Positions 30,887 through 40,319 of a DNA stretch of 64,000 bases are shown one piece after another. The DNA comes from JAPPLG01 sp965199935 (GTDB lineage: Bacteria; Bdellovibrionota; Bdellovibrionia; Bdellovibrionales; UBA1609): contig CBDATD010000001.1 in NCBI GenBank assembly GCA_965199935.1, positions 186,001-250,000 of the forward strand, read 5' to 3'. The notes below the pieces were generated by a model. It made no database searches and was not told where the DNA came from. It worked only from the letters and a program-made list of their open reading frames with translations. Position 1 is the stretch's first letter. The number at the start of each line of letters is the position of its first letter. A program made the translations under genes and the position numbers.

Positions 30887-31522
30887 TTAAAAAACGGGTA
30901 ATGAAAAGCTTGTTAAGACTTTTGTAAGAAAATAAGCAGGCATGGCGATATAATGAAAACCGCCTAAAACAAATAAAGCAATCAATACAAAACTAGAATA
31001 CCTTTGAGTCTCTTCCATCCATTGATTCCATTTTGCTGACAGGAAGCGGGCTATCACCTTCCCGCCGTCTAGAGGATGAAGGGGAATAAGATTAAAGAAA
31101 GCCAACAGCAGGTTTATGTAAATAAAAACCTCCCCCCACTGAAGAATCAAAGCATCCGAAAAAGAAAGCAAACGATAGACTAGAAGACACAAAGCTCCCA
31201 GCAAAGCCAGTAAAAAATTGGACAAAGGGCCGGCTAAGGCAATCCAAAAAACATCTTGCTTTGGATTTTTTAAAACAGATTCATTAAACGGCACGGGCTT
31301 GGCCCAGCCGAACACGGGAAAACCCGAAAAAACAGCCAATAAAGGCAACAGCACGGTTCCCAGTATATCTATATGCACAGCAGGGTTGAGGCTGAGGCGG
31401 CCTTCCATCTCAGCCGTCAAGTCTCCTTTTTGTTTGGCTGTCCAGGCGTGGGAAAACTCATGCACGCACAGAGAAAAAAGAAGAGGAACATAAAACATAA
31501 AAAATTTGTATATTAATTCCAT
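30887..31522 (-). CDS. site-2 protease family (M50) membrane metalloprotease
   Basis: 211 residues, mostly hydrophobic with about five membrane helices. Zinc site: HEFSH (residues 21-25) and the third ligand in PLHPLDGGK. Also visible are the WAKPVPFN loop and ALAGPLSNFLLALL, typical of the small rhomboid-like S2P group adjacent to scpA in many bacteria. It probably cleaves membrane-embedded substrates; the target is unknown. Confidence 0.92.
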   Translation of the reverse strand: MELIYKFFMFYVPLLFSLCVHEFSHAWTAKQKGDLTAEMEGRLSLNPAVHIDILGTVLLPLLAVFSGFPVFGWAKPVPFNESVLKNPKQDVFWIALAGPLSNFLLALLGALCLLVYRLLSFSDALILQWGEVFIYINLLLAFFNLIPLHPLDGGKVIARFLSAKWNQWMEETQRYSSFVLIALFVLGGFHYIAMPAYFLTKVLTSFSLPVF

Positions 31523-31709
31523 ACTGAAACTGTTCTTTACATTGTTTCCACAAAATTTTCACACAGCGAACCTCCTGAAATGTTTTTTCACAGCAGGTCT
31601 GCATTTGATTTTCTTTGAAGAAAATATCTGTTTCATCTTAATAAAAATCGACACTTTATTCAAGAGTAAAACTTTATAGAGGATTTGAGACATTCTGGTC
31701 CAGTTTAGA

Positions 31710-33785
31710 TCAAAAGAGCTGATTGTCAGCCGCTAATTTTGCAAGAAGATCAGCCGGTTTAAAGCGAACCAGACCCGTGTCACACCATTGTTCTAAATTT
31801 TTTACAATAGAGTCAAACCCCTCCTGCTGAGCGTACCTTAAAGGCCCTCCATAAAAAGGAGGAAACCCCGCACCCATAATCATTGCAAAATCAATAGTCT
31901 CTGGTTTTGAAACCACTTTTTCCTCCAGCACAACAGCACACTCATTGATCATTCGATACAAAGCTCTCTTCAACCCCTCTTCTTTTTTCAAAGACCGGCT
32001 CCGAACATTGAACAAGTTTTCCATAGACTCGTTCACAGCTCCGGGCCGCCCCTGACTGGTGTAATGGTAAAAACCCAAACCCTTCTTCCTGCCTAAAGCT
32101 CCGCTCGCCGTCAGTTGATCCACAAAAGCAGGAACTGATAATTTCAACCCCTGACGAATAAAACTTTGAATCACCTGAACACAAACATCCAAACCCACCT
32201 CATCCATTAAACGAAAAGGGCCCATAGGAAAACCCCACTTTAAAAACATCTGATCAACAACACGGACACTAAGTCCCTCTTCCAGCAAATACAAAGACTC
32301 TGAAAGCCAAGGCATGAGAAGGCGGTTGACCAAAAATCCAGGGCTGTCTTTAACAATGACAGGTTTTTTCCCAAGCTTTTTGACAAATTGAAAAACACGG
32401 GCTGTGGTTTCATCACTCGTTTGATCTCCTTTAATAATTTCCACCAAAGGCATTTTATAAACAGGATTAAAAAAATGAAGCCCTATAAAACGAGAAGGGT
32501 CTTTGTGAAATTGAGACATATCAGTCACACTTAAAGAGGAGGTGTTGCTGGCAAAGACGGCAGACTCCTGAAGGCGGTCCGACCAATCTTCAATCACTTG
32601 CTTTTTGACCTCCATGTTTTCCACCACAGCTTCAATCAATAGATCCACAGCGCCAAAGCCTTTGCCGTCCAAAGAATAACTCAAGCAGGACTGCTTCATT
32701 TCTTTTTCAAATTTATTGATTTTTCTGCGTTTCAACTGCTTACTCCAAAGAGAGTGAGCGTGATTCCTCCCTTTAAGCAAAGACTCCTTTTTTACATCAT
32801 AAACCCTCGTTTCAAAACCTTGGTCAGCACACACATAAGCAATGCCGCTTCCCATAACGCCCGCGCCTAAAACCCCGATGCGGGAAACGGCTTGAATCTT
32901 CTTCGGCTCAGCAGGGGGCTTTTGTTTTTTTATTTCTTCTGTCATAAAAAACAATCGAATAAGATTGCGGCTGGTTTCAGTGACCGCCAGCTCACAAAAA
33001 ACTTTTTTCTCTTCTTCAAGAGCTTTTTCCAAAGGCCATGCGTAAGTTTTATGCATTAACTGAAGAGCTTTAATAGGAGCCGGATAAAAACCTTTGGTTT
33101 TTTTTAAAATCCCTCTTTTTGCAAAAAACACAATAAAAGCTCTCACAAAACCCGGAAGATAAACTGTTTTTCTTTGTCTGCCCTCTTTTAAAACAGAGCG
33201 GGCCAGCTTTTCAGCAGACTCCCTGAGCAAAGAGGGAATGCCTTCAATCTCATCCACCAAACCCAGCTTGTGGGCTTTTTTCGCAGACACCAATCGACCC
33301 GTTAAAACCATATCCAAAGCCTTAATAAAACCAATCAAGCGGGGAAGCCTCACAGTCCCGCCAAAACCGGGAATAAACCCCAGCTGTACCTCCGGCAGTC
33401 CGATATTTGTGGAGCTGTGTAAAGAGGCAATACGATAATCACAGGCTAAAGCCAGCTCTGTCCCCCCTCCCAAACAAGCACCATGGACAGCACATATAAA
33501 GGGACGCGGATCTTTTTCTATTTTTTGAAACAGAGCATGAGCTTTTTGAATTTTTTCCGAAAATTCTTCTTTTGTTTTTAATGTTTGAATTTCTTTTAAG
33601 TCAGCTCCGGCTATAAAAACAGAAGTTTTTTTTGATATAAGAATAACAGCTTGCACAGAATCCGGTATCTCATCCAAAACTCTAGAAAACTCAGACAAAG
33701 ATTTCTCTGACAGCACATTAACACTGGAATGAGGGTCATCCCACTCCACAAACGCAACAACATCCTTAACCTTCAACCGAATCAT
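31710..33785 (-). CDS. multifunctional fatty-acid oxidation protein, enoyl-CoA hydratase / 3-hydroxyacyl-CoA dehydrogenase
   Basis: 691 residues of FadB/FadJ type. The N-terminal crotonase domain has IAGADLKEIQTL, ACLGGGTELALACDYRIAS and LPEVQLGFIPGFGGTVRLP. The NAD-binding Rossmann motif is GVLGAGVMGSGIAYVC near residue 305, then LHFFNPVYKMPLVEI, DSPGFLVNRLLMPWL, and a C-terminal HCDH domain. It hydrates enoyl-CoA and oxidises 3-hydroxyacyl-CoA. Followed by nothing on this strand; the thiolase gene lies 8 bases upstream, so together they make a complete beta-oxidation complex. Confidence 0.93.
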   Translation of the reverse strand: MIRLKVKDVVAFVEWDDPHSSVNVLSEKSLSEFSRVLDEIPDSVQAVILISKKTSVFIAGADLKEIQTLKTKEEFSEKIQKAHALFQKIEKDPRPFICAVHGACLGGGTELALACDYRIASLHSSTNIGLPEVQLGFIPGFGGTVRLPRLIGFIKALDMVLTGRLVSAKKAHKLGLVDEIEGIPSLLRESAEKLARSVLKEGRQRKTVYLPGFVRAFIVFFAKRGILKKTKGFYPAPIKALQLMHKTYAWPLEKALEEEKKVFCELAVTETSRNLIRLFFMTEEIKKQKPPAEPKKIQAVSRIGVLGAGVMGSGIAYVCADQGFETRVYDVKKESLLKGRNHAHSLWSKQLKRRKINKFEKEMKQSCLSYSLDGKGFGAVDLLIEAVVENMEVKKQVIEDWSDRLQESAVFASNTSSLSVTDMSQFHKDPSRFIGLHFFNPVYKMPLVEIIKGDQTSDETTARVFQFVKKLGKKPVIVKDSPGFLVNRLLMPWLSESLYLLEEGLSVRVVDQMFLKWGFPMGPFRLMDEVGLDVCVQVIQSFIRQGLKLSVPAFVDQLTASGALGRKKGLGFYHYTSQGRPGAVNESMENLFNVRSRSLKKEEGLKRALYRMINECAVVLEEKVVSKPETIDFAMIMGAGFPPFYGGPLRYAQQEGFDSIVKNLEQWCDTGLVRFKPADLLAKLAADNQLF

Positions 33786-33793
33786 TTTTTTAT

Positions 33794-35092
33794 CTATCCC
33801 AAGTCCTCATTTTCTAAAATTACGGCGCCGCCCTGCCCGCCTCCGATACACAAAGCCGCCAGGCCGTATCGTGATTTTCTTCTCTGCATTTCTTTCATCA
33901 AAGTCAAAACCAATCTGGAACCCGTAGCCCCCACAGGGTGTCCTAAAGCAATAGCTCCTCCATTGACGTTCAGTTTTTCTGGATCCACTTCACCCACAGC
34001 TTGATCTAAATTCAAATTTTCTTTTGCAAACTTTCTGCTTGAAAAAGCCTCCTGGCAAGCCAAAACTTGAGAGGCAAAAGCTTCATTGATTTCAATAAGA
34101 TCCATATCTTTTAATGTGAGACCGGCTCTTCTAAGAGCTAAAGGAGCGGAAAACACAGGCCCAAGCCCCATGCGGGCCGGAGAACATCCCGCATAAGCAA
34201 AGGATTTAATGACAGCCCGAGGTTTGTATCCCAAGCTCTCTGCTTTTTTTCGGCTCATTAACAGAAGAGCGACAGCTCCATCCGTGATAGGGCAGGCGTT
34301 TCCCACTGTGACAGTTCCATATTTTCGATCAAAGTAAGGGCGAAGTTTCCCCAATTTTACTAAAGACTGATCTTCTCTAAGTCCTACATCCTGATCCATC
34401 CAGTTTTTATCCGTTAAGACAGGAATAATTTCTTCCTCCAAATGAGAGCGGTTTCGACAAGCTTTTTGATGGCTTTCTAAAGCAAATCGATCCTGTCTGT
34501 CTCTTGAGATGCCAAACTCTCTTGACAATACTTCAGCGGTCTCTCCCATGCTCAAACCTACAAAAGGGTCCGTAAGTCCTTCAACAACAGCAATGCGGGG
34601 TTTTAAATATTTCAAACGGATTTTCAACAAAGCCTGTAATTTGCGGGACAGTTTTTTCTCTCTCGTCATATCCAGCATGACACGAACCAGCCCCTTAGAG
34701 AAAATCAGCGGATAACTGGACATACTTTCCACACCCCCCGCTAAAGCTGTGTCTATGAGTCCAGAGTGAATACGGGACACAGCACTGGTCACACTTTCTA
34801 AAGCGGAGGCGCAGTTTCTCTGCACAGTGACTGCAGACACAGATTCAGGCAAACCCATGCGAAGAGCAATAACGCGGGCAATATTTGACGTATCTGAAGG
34901 ATTTCCTACATTGCCGATTATCACTTCATCCACTTCATCCGCAGACAAATTTGAACGATACAGCAACTCTTTAAAAACGACTGCCCCCAAATGAGCGGGA
35001 TGCTCATCAGCCAACTCTCCCATAGCTTTCACAAAAGGAGTGCGAAAACCCTCGACAATCACCGCTGAATTATGTTGTAAATTGTTTGACAT
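33794..35092 (-). CDS. acetyl-CoA acyltransferase (thiolase, FadA/FadI type)
   Basis: 432 residues from the ATG at 35092 (MSNNLQHNSAVIVEGFRTPF); the longer frame from 35212 runs into the divergent maeB leader. Catalytic residues: nucleophile Cys in VQRNCASALESV, His in GGAIALGHPVGATGSR, and the second Cys in LCIGGGQGGA. Length and the long loop fit the FadI-like alpha/beta-oxidation thiolases. Operon with the 31710-33785 gene. Confidence 0.93.
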   Translation of the reverse strand: MSNNLQHNSAVIVEGFRTPFVKAMGELADEHPAHLGAVVFKELLYRSNLSADEVDEVIIGNVGNPSDTSNIARVIALRMGLPESVSAVTVQRNCASALESVTSAVSRIHSGLIDTALAGGVESMSSYPLIFSKGLVRVMLDMTREKKLSRKLQALLKIRLKYLKPRIAVVEGLTDPFVGLSMGETAEVLSREFGISRDRQDRFALESHQKACRNRSHLEEEIIPVLTDKNWMDQDVGLREDQSLVKLGKLRPYFDRKYGTVTVGNACPITDGAVALLLMSRKKAESLGYKPRAVIKSFAYAGCSPARMGLGPVFSAPLALRRAGLTLKDMDLIEINEAFASQVLACQEAFSSRKFAKENLNLDQAVGEVDPEKLNVNGGAIALGHPVGATGSRLVLTLMKEMQRRKSRYGLAALCIGGGQGGAVILENEDLG

Positions 35093-35147
35093 ATTTTTGA
35101 GCCTGCCTTTTATAAAAATATTTGTCAATACAGAGAGGAGAGCCTTT

Positions 35148-37412
35148 ATGGACGACCCAAAAATCTTACGAGAAAAAGCTCTGCATTTCCACAAAAAAAA
35201 ACCTGCTGGCAAGATACAAGTTGTTTCCAGTAAAAAAATAGAAACTGAAGAAGACTTAGCTTTAGCTTACAGCCCGGGCGTCGCCTTCCCCTGTCTTGAA
35301 ATTGACAAAAAATCTAATAAGGCTTTTGATTACACAGCAAAAGGCAACTTGGTGGCAGTGATCACCAACGGATCCGCTGTATTGGGTCTTGGACAAATCG
35401 GACCTCTAGCCTCTAAACCTGTTATGGAAGGCAAGAGTGTCCTCTTTAAACACTTTGCCGGCATTGACGTTTTTGACATTGAACTCAATACAAAAAACAA
35501 AGAGGAGTTTATTCAAGCCTGCCGGGCTTTAGAGCCTTCTTTTGGAGGCATCAATCTTGAAGATATTTCAGCGCCAGACTGTTTTGAAATAGAAAAATGT
35601 TTGGAAGAAGAACTGTCTATTCCTGTCTTTCATGATGATCAGCACGGCACCGCTATTATCACCTCTTCTGCTTTAATCAACGCCTGTTTGATTGCGAAAA
35701 AAAATCTTAAAGACATTCAAGTGGTTTTTAGCGGCGCCGGGGCCGCCGCCATTGCCTGCGGCCGTTTGATTCAATCCATCGGCGTCCTGAAAAAAAATAT
35801 TATTATGTGCGATTCTAAGGGAGTGATCTACAAGGGCCGAACAGAAAATATGAATCCTTATAAAGAAGAATTCTCCAGTGAAACAAAGGCCCGCACTTTA
35901 AAATCTGCTGTCAAAGATGCAGACGTGTTTATCGGTCTTAGCCAGAAAAACGTTCTCACTGAAGAAATGGTAAAAAGTATGTCTGAAACCCCTATTATTT
36001 TTGCATTGGCCAACCCGGATCCTGAGATTCACCCAGACCTTGCAAAGAGGGCGTGTCCTTCAGCCATTGTGGCAACAGGCCGAGTGGATTTTCCAAATCA
36101 GGTCAATAATGTTTTAGGTTTTCCCTCCATTTTTAGAGCGGCTCTGGATGTGCGGGCAACACACATCAATCAGGAAATGAAAATTTCAGCTGTTAAAGCT
36201 CTTGCAGAATTGGCCCGCTTGGATGTGCCGGAAAGTGTGTCTTTGGCTTACGGAGGAGAAAGGTTTCACTTCGGCCCTAACTACATACTGCCTAAGCCTT
36301 TTGACCCCCGCGTTTTAAAAGCTGTCGCCCCGGCAGTGGCTCAAACTGCAATGAAAACTGGTGTAGCCAGAGAGCCTATCGAAAATTTTGACCAGTACCT
36401 GTTGAAATTGGAGGCTCTTCACGGAGCTAAAAAGATTTTCTTTCAGCAAATTACAAGAAGGGTGAAAACCCTAAAGAAAAAACCAAGGATTTTATTTCCG
36501 GAGGGGGAGAGTCCAAGAATTTTAAAAGCTGTCAATGCATCATCGGCCTCTCATCTTTACACCCCTGTACTGCTTGGGGACTCAGAAAAAATTAAAAAAA
36601 CCATTTCAAAATTACACCTTTCTCATATGAAAAATGTAGAAATTCAAACACCTCAAAAACACAAACACCTTGGACTCTATGTCAAAAAATTATCTGAGCA
36701 AAAAAATATTTCTATGGAAAAAGCTGAAAAACTTTTAAAAGATTCCAATTATTTTGGATCTATGAGTGTCCAGCTTTCCCATGCAGACGGCATGATTACC
36801 GGTGCTGAAAAAAATTATGTGGAAAGTGTACGGCCCGTATTAAGCGCTATTGGCTGCCGCCCTCTGAAGCTGGCCTCCGGCATGAATATCATTTTAGTCA
36901 AAGATAAAATATTTATTTTTGCAGACACTACGGTGAACATTGATCCGACAGCTGAACAAACCGCTCAAATTGCTGAACAGACTTTACAGCTGGCCGATTT
37001 GATCCGTCTTCAGCCCCGCATTGCTTTTTTAAGTTTTTCTAACTTCAAAGGGCAAAAAGAAAATCCTCAAAAAATGAAGAAGGCTTTGGAGATTTTCCAA
37101 AAACGTCATCCGAACATTCTTTCTGACGGCGAGATGCAGGCGGACACCGCCTGCAACCCTGAAGTGATTCAAAATCTTTTCCCATCCAGCCCTCTGAAAG
37201 AGGGGGCTAATATTTTAATCTTTCCTAATTTAGATTCTGCAAATATTGCTTACAAACTGGTTCAGCAGTTGGGGAGCGGCGAGGTCATCGGCCCCATCCT
37301 TATCGGCGTTCAAAAACCTGTGGATATTGTACAGCAGACTGGAACTGTGGAAGACGTGTCAAACACCATCTTGTTTAATTTACTCAAAATTCAATCTTAC
37401 AACACTCCATAA
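35148..37412 (+). CDS. maeB: NADP-dependent malic enzyme with phosphotransacetylase-like domain
   Basis: 754 residues from the ATG at 35148 (GAGAGGAG upstream); an earlier ATG at 35040 would overlap the divergent thiolase gene. The malic enzyme domain (residues 1-420) has YSPGVAFPC, HDDQHGTAIIT, and the nucleotide fold FSGAGAAAIACGRL. The PTA-like C-terminal domain (about 425-754) has ILFPEGESPRILKA and DGEMQADTACNPE. It makes pyruvate and NADPH from malate; the PTA part is usually regulatory. Last core gene before the accessory island. Confidence 0.95.
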   Translation: MDDPKILREKALHFHKKKPAGKIQVVSSKKIETEEDLALAYSPGVAFPCLEIDKKSNKAFDYTAKGNLVAVITNGSAVLGLGQIGPLASKPVMEGKSVLFKHFAGIDVFDIELNTKNKEEFIQACRALEPSFGGINLEDISAPDCFEIEKCLEEELSIPVFHDDQHGTAIITSSALINACLIAKKNLKDIQVVFSGAGAAAIACGRLIQSIGVLKKNIIMCDSKGVIYKGRTENMNPYKEEFSSETKARTLKSAVKDADVFIGLSQKNVLTEEMVKSMSETPIIFALANPDPEIHPDLAKRACPSAIVATGRVDFPNQVNNVLGFPSIFRAALDVRATHINQEMKISAVKALAELARLDVPESVSLAYGGERFHFGPNYILPKPFDPRVLKAVAPAVAQTAMKTGVAREPIENFDQYLLKLEALHGAKKIFFQQITRRVKTLKKKPRILFPEGESPRILKAVNASSASHLYTPVLLGDSEKIKKTISKLHLSHMKNVEIQTPQKHKHLGLYVKKLSEQKNISMEKAEKLLKDSNYFGSMSVQLSHADGMITGAEKNYVESVRPVLSAIGCRPLKLASGMNIILVKDKIFIFADTTVNIDPTAEQTAQIAEQTLQLADLIRLQPRIAFLSFSNFKGQKENPQKMKKALEIFQKRHPNILSDGEMQADTACNPEVIQNLFPSSPLKEGANILIFPNLDSANIAYKLVQQLGSGEVIGPILIGVQKPVDIVQQTGTVEDVSNTILFNLLKIQSYNTP

Positions 37413-37454
37413 ACTTCCTTTACAGCCCGCATTTAAACTAGACGCCTCCAAGCC

Positions 37455-37560
37455 AAAAGAAGATCTTTCGCCCTCCTTTTGTGCCATCTCAAAGGTGCAG
37501 TCCACTGCTGTCTTTTCAAAAAAAAGGCCGGCTTGGGAGCCTTCCCCCGCCGGCCTTTTT
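37455..37560. repeat. R element copy 1 (bidirectional terminator-like repeat)
   Basis: First of the dispersed R repeats. Components in order: AAGATCTTTCGCCCTCC, GGTGCAGTCCACTGCT (short palindrome), a TTTTC-A tract, and a GC-rich hairpin GGCCGGC (37526-37532) / GCCGGCC (37549-37555) flanked by A- and T-runs. It can terminate maeB on the plus strand, and marks the left edge of the island. Confidence 0.8.
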
Positions 37561-37631
37561 ATAAGCTGTGGAAAATTAAAACCACACAATTCAAGTTCAA
37601 TCACAATGAGAATTTAACTATGATTTTTCTA

Positions 37632-37665
37632 TTGACTTTCTTAGATATATTACTTATAGTAATAT
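37632..37665 (+). promoter_or_regulatory. promoter with overlapping palindromic operator
   Basis: -35 TTGACT (37632-37637), 17-bp spacer, -10 TATAGT (37655-37660). The palindrome ATATATTAC-TTATA-GTAATATAT covers the spacer and -10. The ATG of the next gene is only 8 bases past the -10, which implies a leaderless transcript and repression by occlusion. Confidence 0.7.
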
Positions 37666-37668
37666 ATT

Positions 37669-37935
37669 ATGAGAAACACATTCAACCCAAAAGAACTGCT
37701 TGTTAAATTTGATCAGTTTTTATACCAAAAGGGTGTGACGTTCTCAGCTGTAGTGATTGGTTCTAGTGCTTTGACCATTATAGGTTCTATACAAAGACAA
37801 ACTATTGATATAGACATACTAGATCCAAAAATTCCAAATGAAATATTAAAACTGGCAGATGAATTTTGCACTCAAATGGAACAAGAGGGAATTTATTTAA
37901 TAGATCATTGGATCAATAAAGGATTTAGATTATGA
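37669..37935 (+). CDS. nucleotidyltransferase-like protein, probably truncated
   Basis: 88 residues. VVIGSSALTIIGSIQRQTID followed by IDIL matches the N-terminal signature of DUF6036/AbiEii-type nucleotidyltransferases (GGxAxxxxGxxRxTxDxD), but the first Gly pair is GSS and the protein stops after about 88 residues, where family members continue. It overlaps the next ORF by 4 bases and is preceded by a palindromic operator. Probably one half of a toxin-antitoxin-like or abortive-infection pair. Confidence 0.5.
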   Translation: MRNTFNPKELLVKFDQFLYQKGVTFSAVVIGSSALTIIGSIQRQTIDIDILDPKIPNEILKLADEFCTQMEQEGIYLIDHWINKGFRL

Positions 37936-38627
37936 AGAGTAACAATTTTACACTTCAATCTGGAAAACAATTAGACAGCAGTCTTCGGGCTATTGGTTTT
38001 AATGTATTTTGTGATAGAAAATCCACAGATCCTAATATTGAAGAAACTCTTATTTCAGCTTCAATAGAAGCTGTTAATGACAGGGATAATCGTTTAGGCG
38101 GGTTGTTAGTGGACTGGATGACCATCCACTCTGCCAGAATTAACGTGGATAAATTGACTAAATTTGTAAAACAACTAAATAAAGATATATATAAATTTGT
38201 TAGAGTATTTTGGTGTGCTAATGCACAAAGATTATTTACAAAAGATCAGCGTTTCAAAAGGTTATCACAAATATACAGAGGAAAACGCATTAATCTGGCT
38301 GATTGTTTAACATACAAAAAAAGAAAACGAACAAATTTGCTTATTGCGCTAAAAGGCCAAGATGAGAGGTTTACAAATACCTGCATTCGACTGCCAAAAG
38401 GATATTTCTCAGAACGTTCTAAACAGATTTTTCCTGCTTCAGTTGTGGCTAAAAATCATCTGACCTATAGGTATAGATTGATGATGGGGCCTTCTTATCG
38501 AGCAGATGTATGGGGTCTCATTAAAAGGAATCCAAATATATCAGCTTATGCTTTGGCCAAAAAAGCTCATTGTTCTTACCGTACAGCTTACATAACGAAA
38601 AAAGATTATGAAATGCTAAAAAGTTAA
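37932..38627 (+). CDS. hypothetical protein partner of the nucleotidyltransferase-like gene
   Basis: 231 residues, coupled by a 4-base overlap to the upstream gene. Basic and probably helical; the C-terminal 50 residues (VWGLIKRNPNISAYALAKKA, then HCSYRTAYITKKD) look like a winged or helix-turn-helix segment, so DNA binding and autoregulation through the palindrome at 37638-37662 is plausible (inference). I do not recognise the family. AT-rich relative to maeB, consistent with acquired DNA. Confidence 0.55.
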   Translation: MKSNNFTLQSGKQLDSSLRAIGFNVFCDRKSTDPNIEETLISASIEAVNDRDNRLGGLLVDWMTIHSARINVDKLTKFVKQLNKDIYKFVRVFWCANAQRLFTKDQRFKRLSQIYRGKRINLADCLTYKKRKRTNLLIALKGQDERFTNTCIRLPKGYFSERSKQIFPASVVAKNHLTYRYRLMMGPSYRADVWGLIKRNPNISAYALAKKAHCSYRTAYITKKDYEMLKS

Positions 38628-38722
38628 ATAAATATCCAAAAAGGGATGTTTTGATCTGAAATTTTTGTAAAAATAAATCTGGGCCTTTGTTTTTTTAAAG
38701 GCTATATTTACAAGGAATTTCT

Positions 38723-39344
38723 ATGAAATATATTCGCAGACAGATGGGGAAATCCACTCTGTCTTCTTCGAAAAATTATCCAGTTGTGTTTGTCAATGGT
38801 CCAAGGCAGGCCGGCAAAAGTACACTAGTTCAGAAATTATCTGAGAGCAAATTTCCGGCTCATTATGTCTCATTAGACAATGCTATGCAGGTAGCTTCTG
38901 CCGTTCATGCGCCGTACGAGTTTTTATCTGCACATAGACCTTTATGTCATAGACTCCTTGTTATTGTGTCATCTACAAGGATGGAGCTTGAGTGAATTGA
39001 GCAAAAAAAGGTTAGATGTGTACGGGCATATTGTAGAGAACTTTGTAGCTGTGGAGCTTCTCAAACTGCTGTCTTTTAGCAATTTTTCTGCTCAGTTGTC
39101 GCATTTTAGAACTTCTGACAACAAAGAGATTGATTTTATCTTAGAAAGATCCAATGGTCAGTTAGCTGCGATTGAAGTTAAAGCCGGGAAGCAGGTTTCT
39201 TTGAGTGATTTTAAACATATTCAAGTCTTCCAACAGCTGTGTTCTGATCAATTTATTTGTGGTGTTGTTCTTTATCAAGGACATGAGGTGGTAGCTTTTG
39301 GAAAAAACTTATTTGCTGTGCCTTTGACCGCTTTATGGCGGTGA
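38723..39344 (+). pseudogene. internally deleted AAA ATPase of the DUF4143 family
   Basis: The first part (38723-38995) has the Walker A region VVFVNGPRQAGKSTLVQKL and a short AAA segment, then runs out of frame. The second part (38907-39344) contains only the C-terminal DUF4143/nuclease-like end (DVYGHIVENFVAVELLKLLS, then HFRTSDNKEIDFILE and AIEVKAGKQV). The central 150-200 residues with Walker B are missing and the frames do not join. A complete paralogue type lies at 48113-49294. Confidence 0.75.
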
Positions 39345-39413
39345 GAGAAAATGATATTGGTTCCTTTATTTTGAAGATGCGGTGCACGTTGTACACTTGG
39401 CTTGACTTTGAAT

Positions 39414-39530
39414 AAAAAAAAGGAGAGCTTTCGCCCTCCTTTCGTGCCATCTCAAAGGTGCAGTCCACTGCTTTCTTTTCAAAAAAAGAAAAGGCCGGCT
39501 TGGGAACCTTCCCCCGCCGGCCTTTTTTGT
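39414..39530. repeat. R element copy 2
   Basis: Full-length copy: GGAG-AGCTTTCGCC-CTCC hairpin (39421-39440), GGTGCAGTCCACTGCT, and the GGCCGGC (39493-39499) / GCCGGCC (39516-39522) hairpin with T-runs on both sides. It lies 3' of the minus-strand pilin cassette 3 and probably terminates it. Confidence 0.8.
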
Positions 39531-39577
39531 AAACTGTGACTTGCAGCTAAATCATGTACACAGCTTAAGCTGTTAAA

Positions 39578-40204
39578 TTACGCACAACTTGCATCTGCCG
39601 CCGTCACAGTAGTAGTCTTTTCCACTTCAGCAGAAACAATCCCAGTGTTGTTTACAGAAACACCAAAGTAAGTGTCTCCTGAGATATGCCCGTAAACTCC
39701 CATTTCATAAGTCGATACATTCAAATCACAGTCGGCGTCATGTGTTGTACTTGTAGCCTTTTCCTGACGAGTGAGCAAACTTGCAGTACCACAGTTATCA
39801 TCACCAAAGCCTATGAAGTTCTCTTTATTAGGTCCACCGCTAATAGGACGATAAGCTACGAACGTGGCATCATTTGTAGCAGGACAGGTGCATCCAGTGC
39901 AGGATCCAGCCACGTTGTTAGAACAACCCGCTGGTGAAAGTGTTGGAGATGTGCAAACAGTTCCAGCAGTACATGATGCATTCACAGCCGCCGATCTATC
40001 TACGCCATACAACTTGCTGGACAAGAGTGATCCCATTCCTACATTCGATAATGATGAATTTGTAGGATTGGTTTCTCTCTCACAAAAAGAGTCCAGCTCC
40101 ACACCGAAGGCGAGCCAGCCTTTATGCAAACCAAGCAAATCCGATCTGTATGCAGTTTTCTTCGCAGATTTCCTGTACTCATTATATGCAGTCCTCTTCA
40201 CCAT
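39578..40204 (-). CDS. type IV pilin-like cassette 3, lacking the N-terminal signal/helix
   Basis: 208 residues from a weakly supported ATG. The body has the family framework AYNEYRKSAKKTAYRSDLL, HKGWLAFGVELDSFC, SSKLYG, KENFIGFG, STYEMGVYGHISG and a final Cys. The region between SSKLYG and NFIGF is a variable Cys/Ser/Thr-rich loop. The FSLVEL prepilin motif and hydrophobic helix are absent; similarity begins abruptly at GACTGCATATAATGAG (ends at 40192), the same junction as in cassette 2. As it stands it could not enter a pilus, so it looks like a silent donor copy. Confidence 0.75.
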   Translation of the reverse strand: MVKRTAYNEYRKSAKKTAYRSDLLGLHKGWLAFGVELDSFCERETNPTNSSLSNVGMGSLLSSKLYGVDRSAAVNASCTAGTVCTSPTLSPAGCSNNVAGSCTGCTCPATNDATFVAYRPISGGPNKENFIGFGDDNCGTASLLTRQEKATSTTHDADCDLNVSTYEMGVYGHISGDTYFGVSVNNTGIVSAEVEKTTTVTAADASCA

Positions 40205-40261
40205 AGGCCCTTTGAACTATCCATTAATGCCTGTAGCTAAGTTCCAAAAACCCTATTTATT

Positions 40262-40310
40262 GTGCTTTTTAATGCACTTTTTTGTTTACAAAATGTGCAT
40301 TATAAAGCAC
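40262..40310 (+). promoter_or_regulatory. paired palindromic operators before mobile mystery protein A
   Basis: GTGCTTTTTAATGCAC (40262-40277) and GTGCATTATAAAGCAC (40295-40310) are near-identical in opposite orientation, 33 bp apart, 10 bases before the ATG. Likely autoregulatory sites for the HTH protein encoded next. Confidence 0.6.
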
Positions 40311-40319
40311 ACTCACATT

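Noticed and set aside
39864..40319. Long N-terminal extension of mobile mystery protein A
   Set aside because: The region is antisense to pilin cassette 3; family length and the operator pair support the start at 40320.
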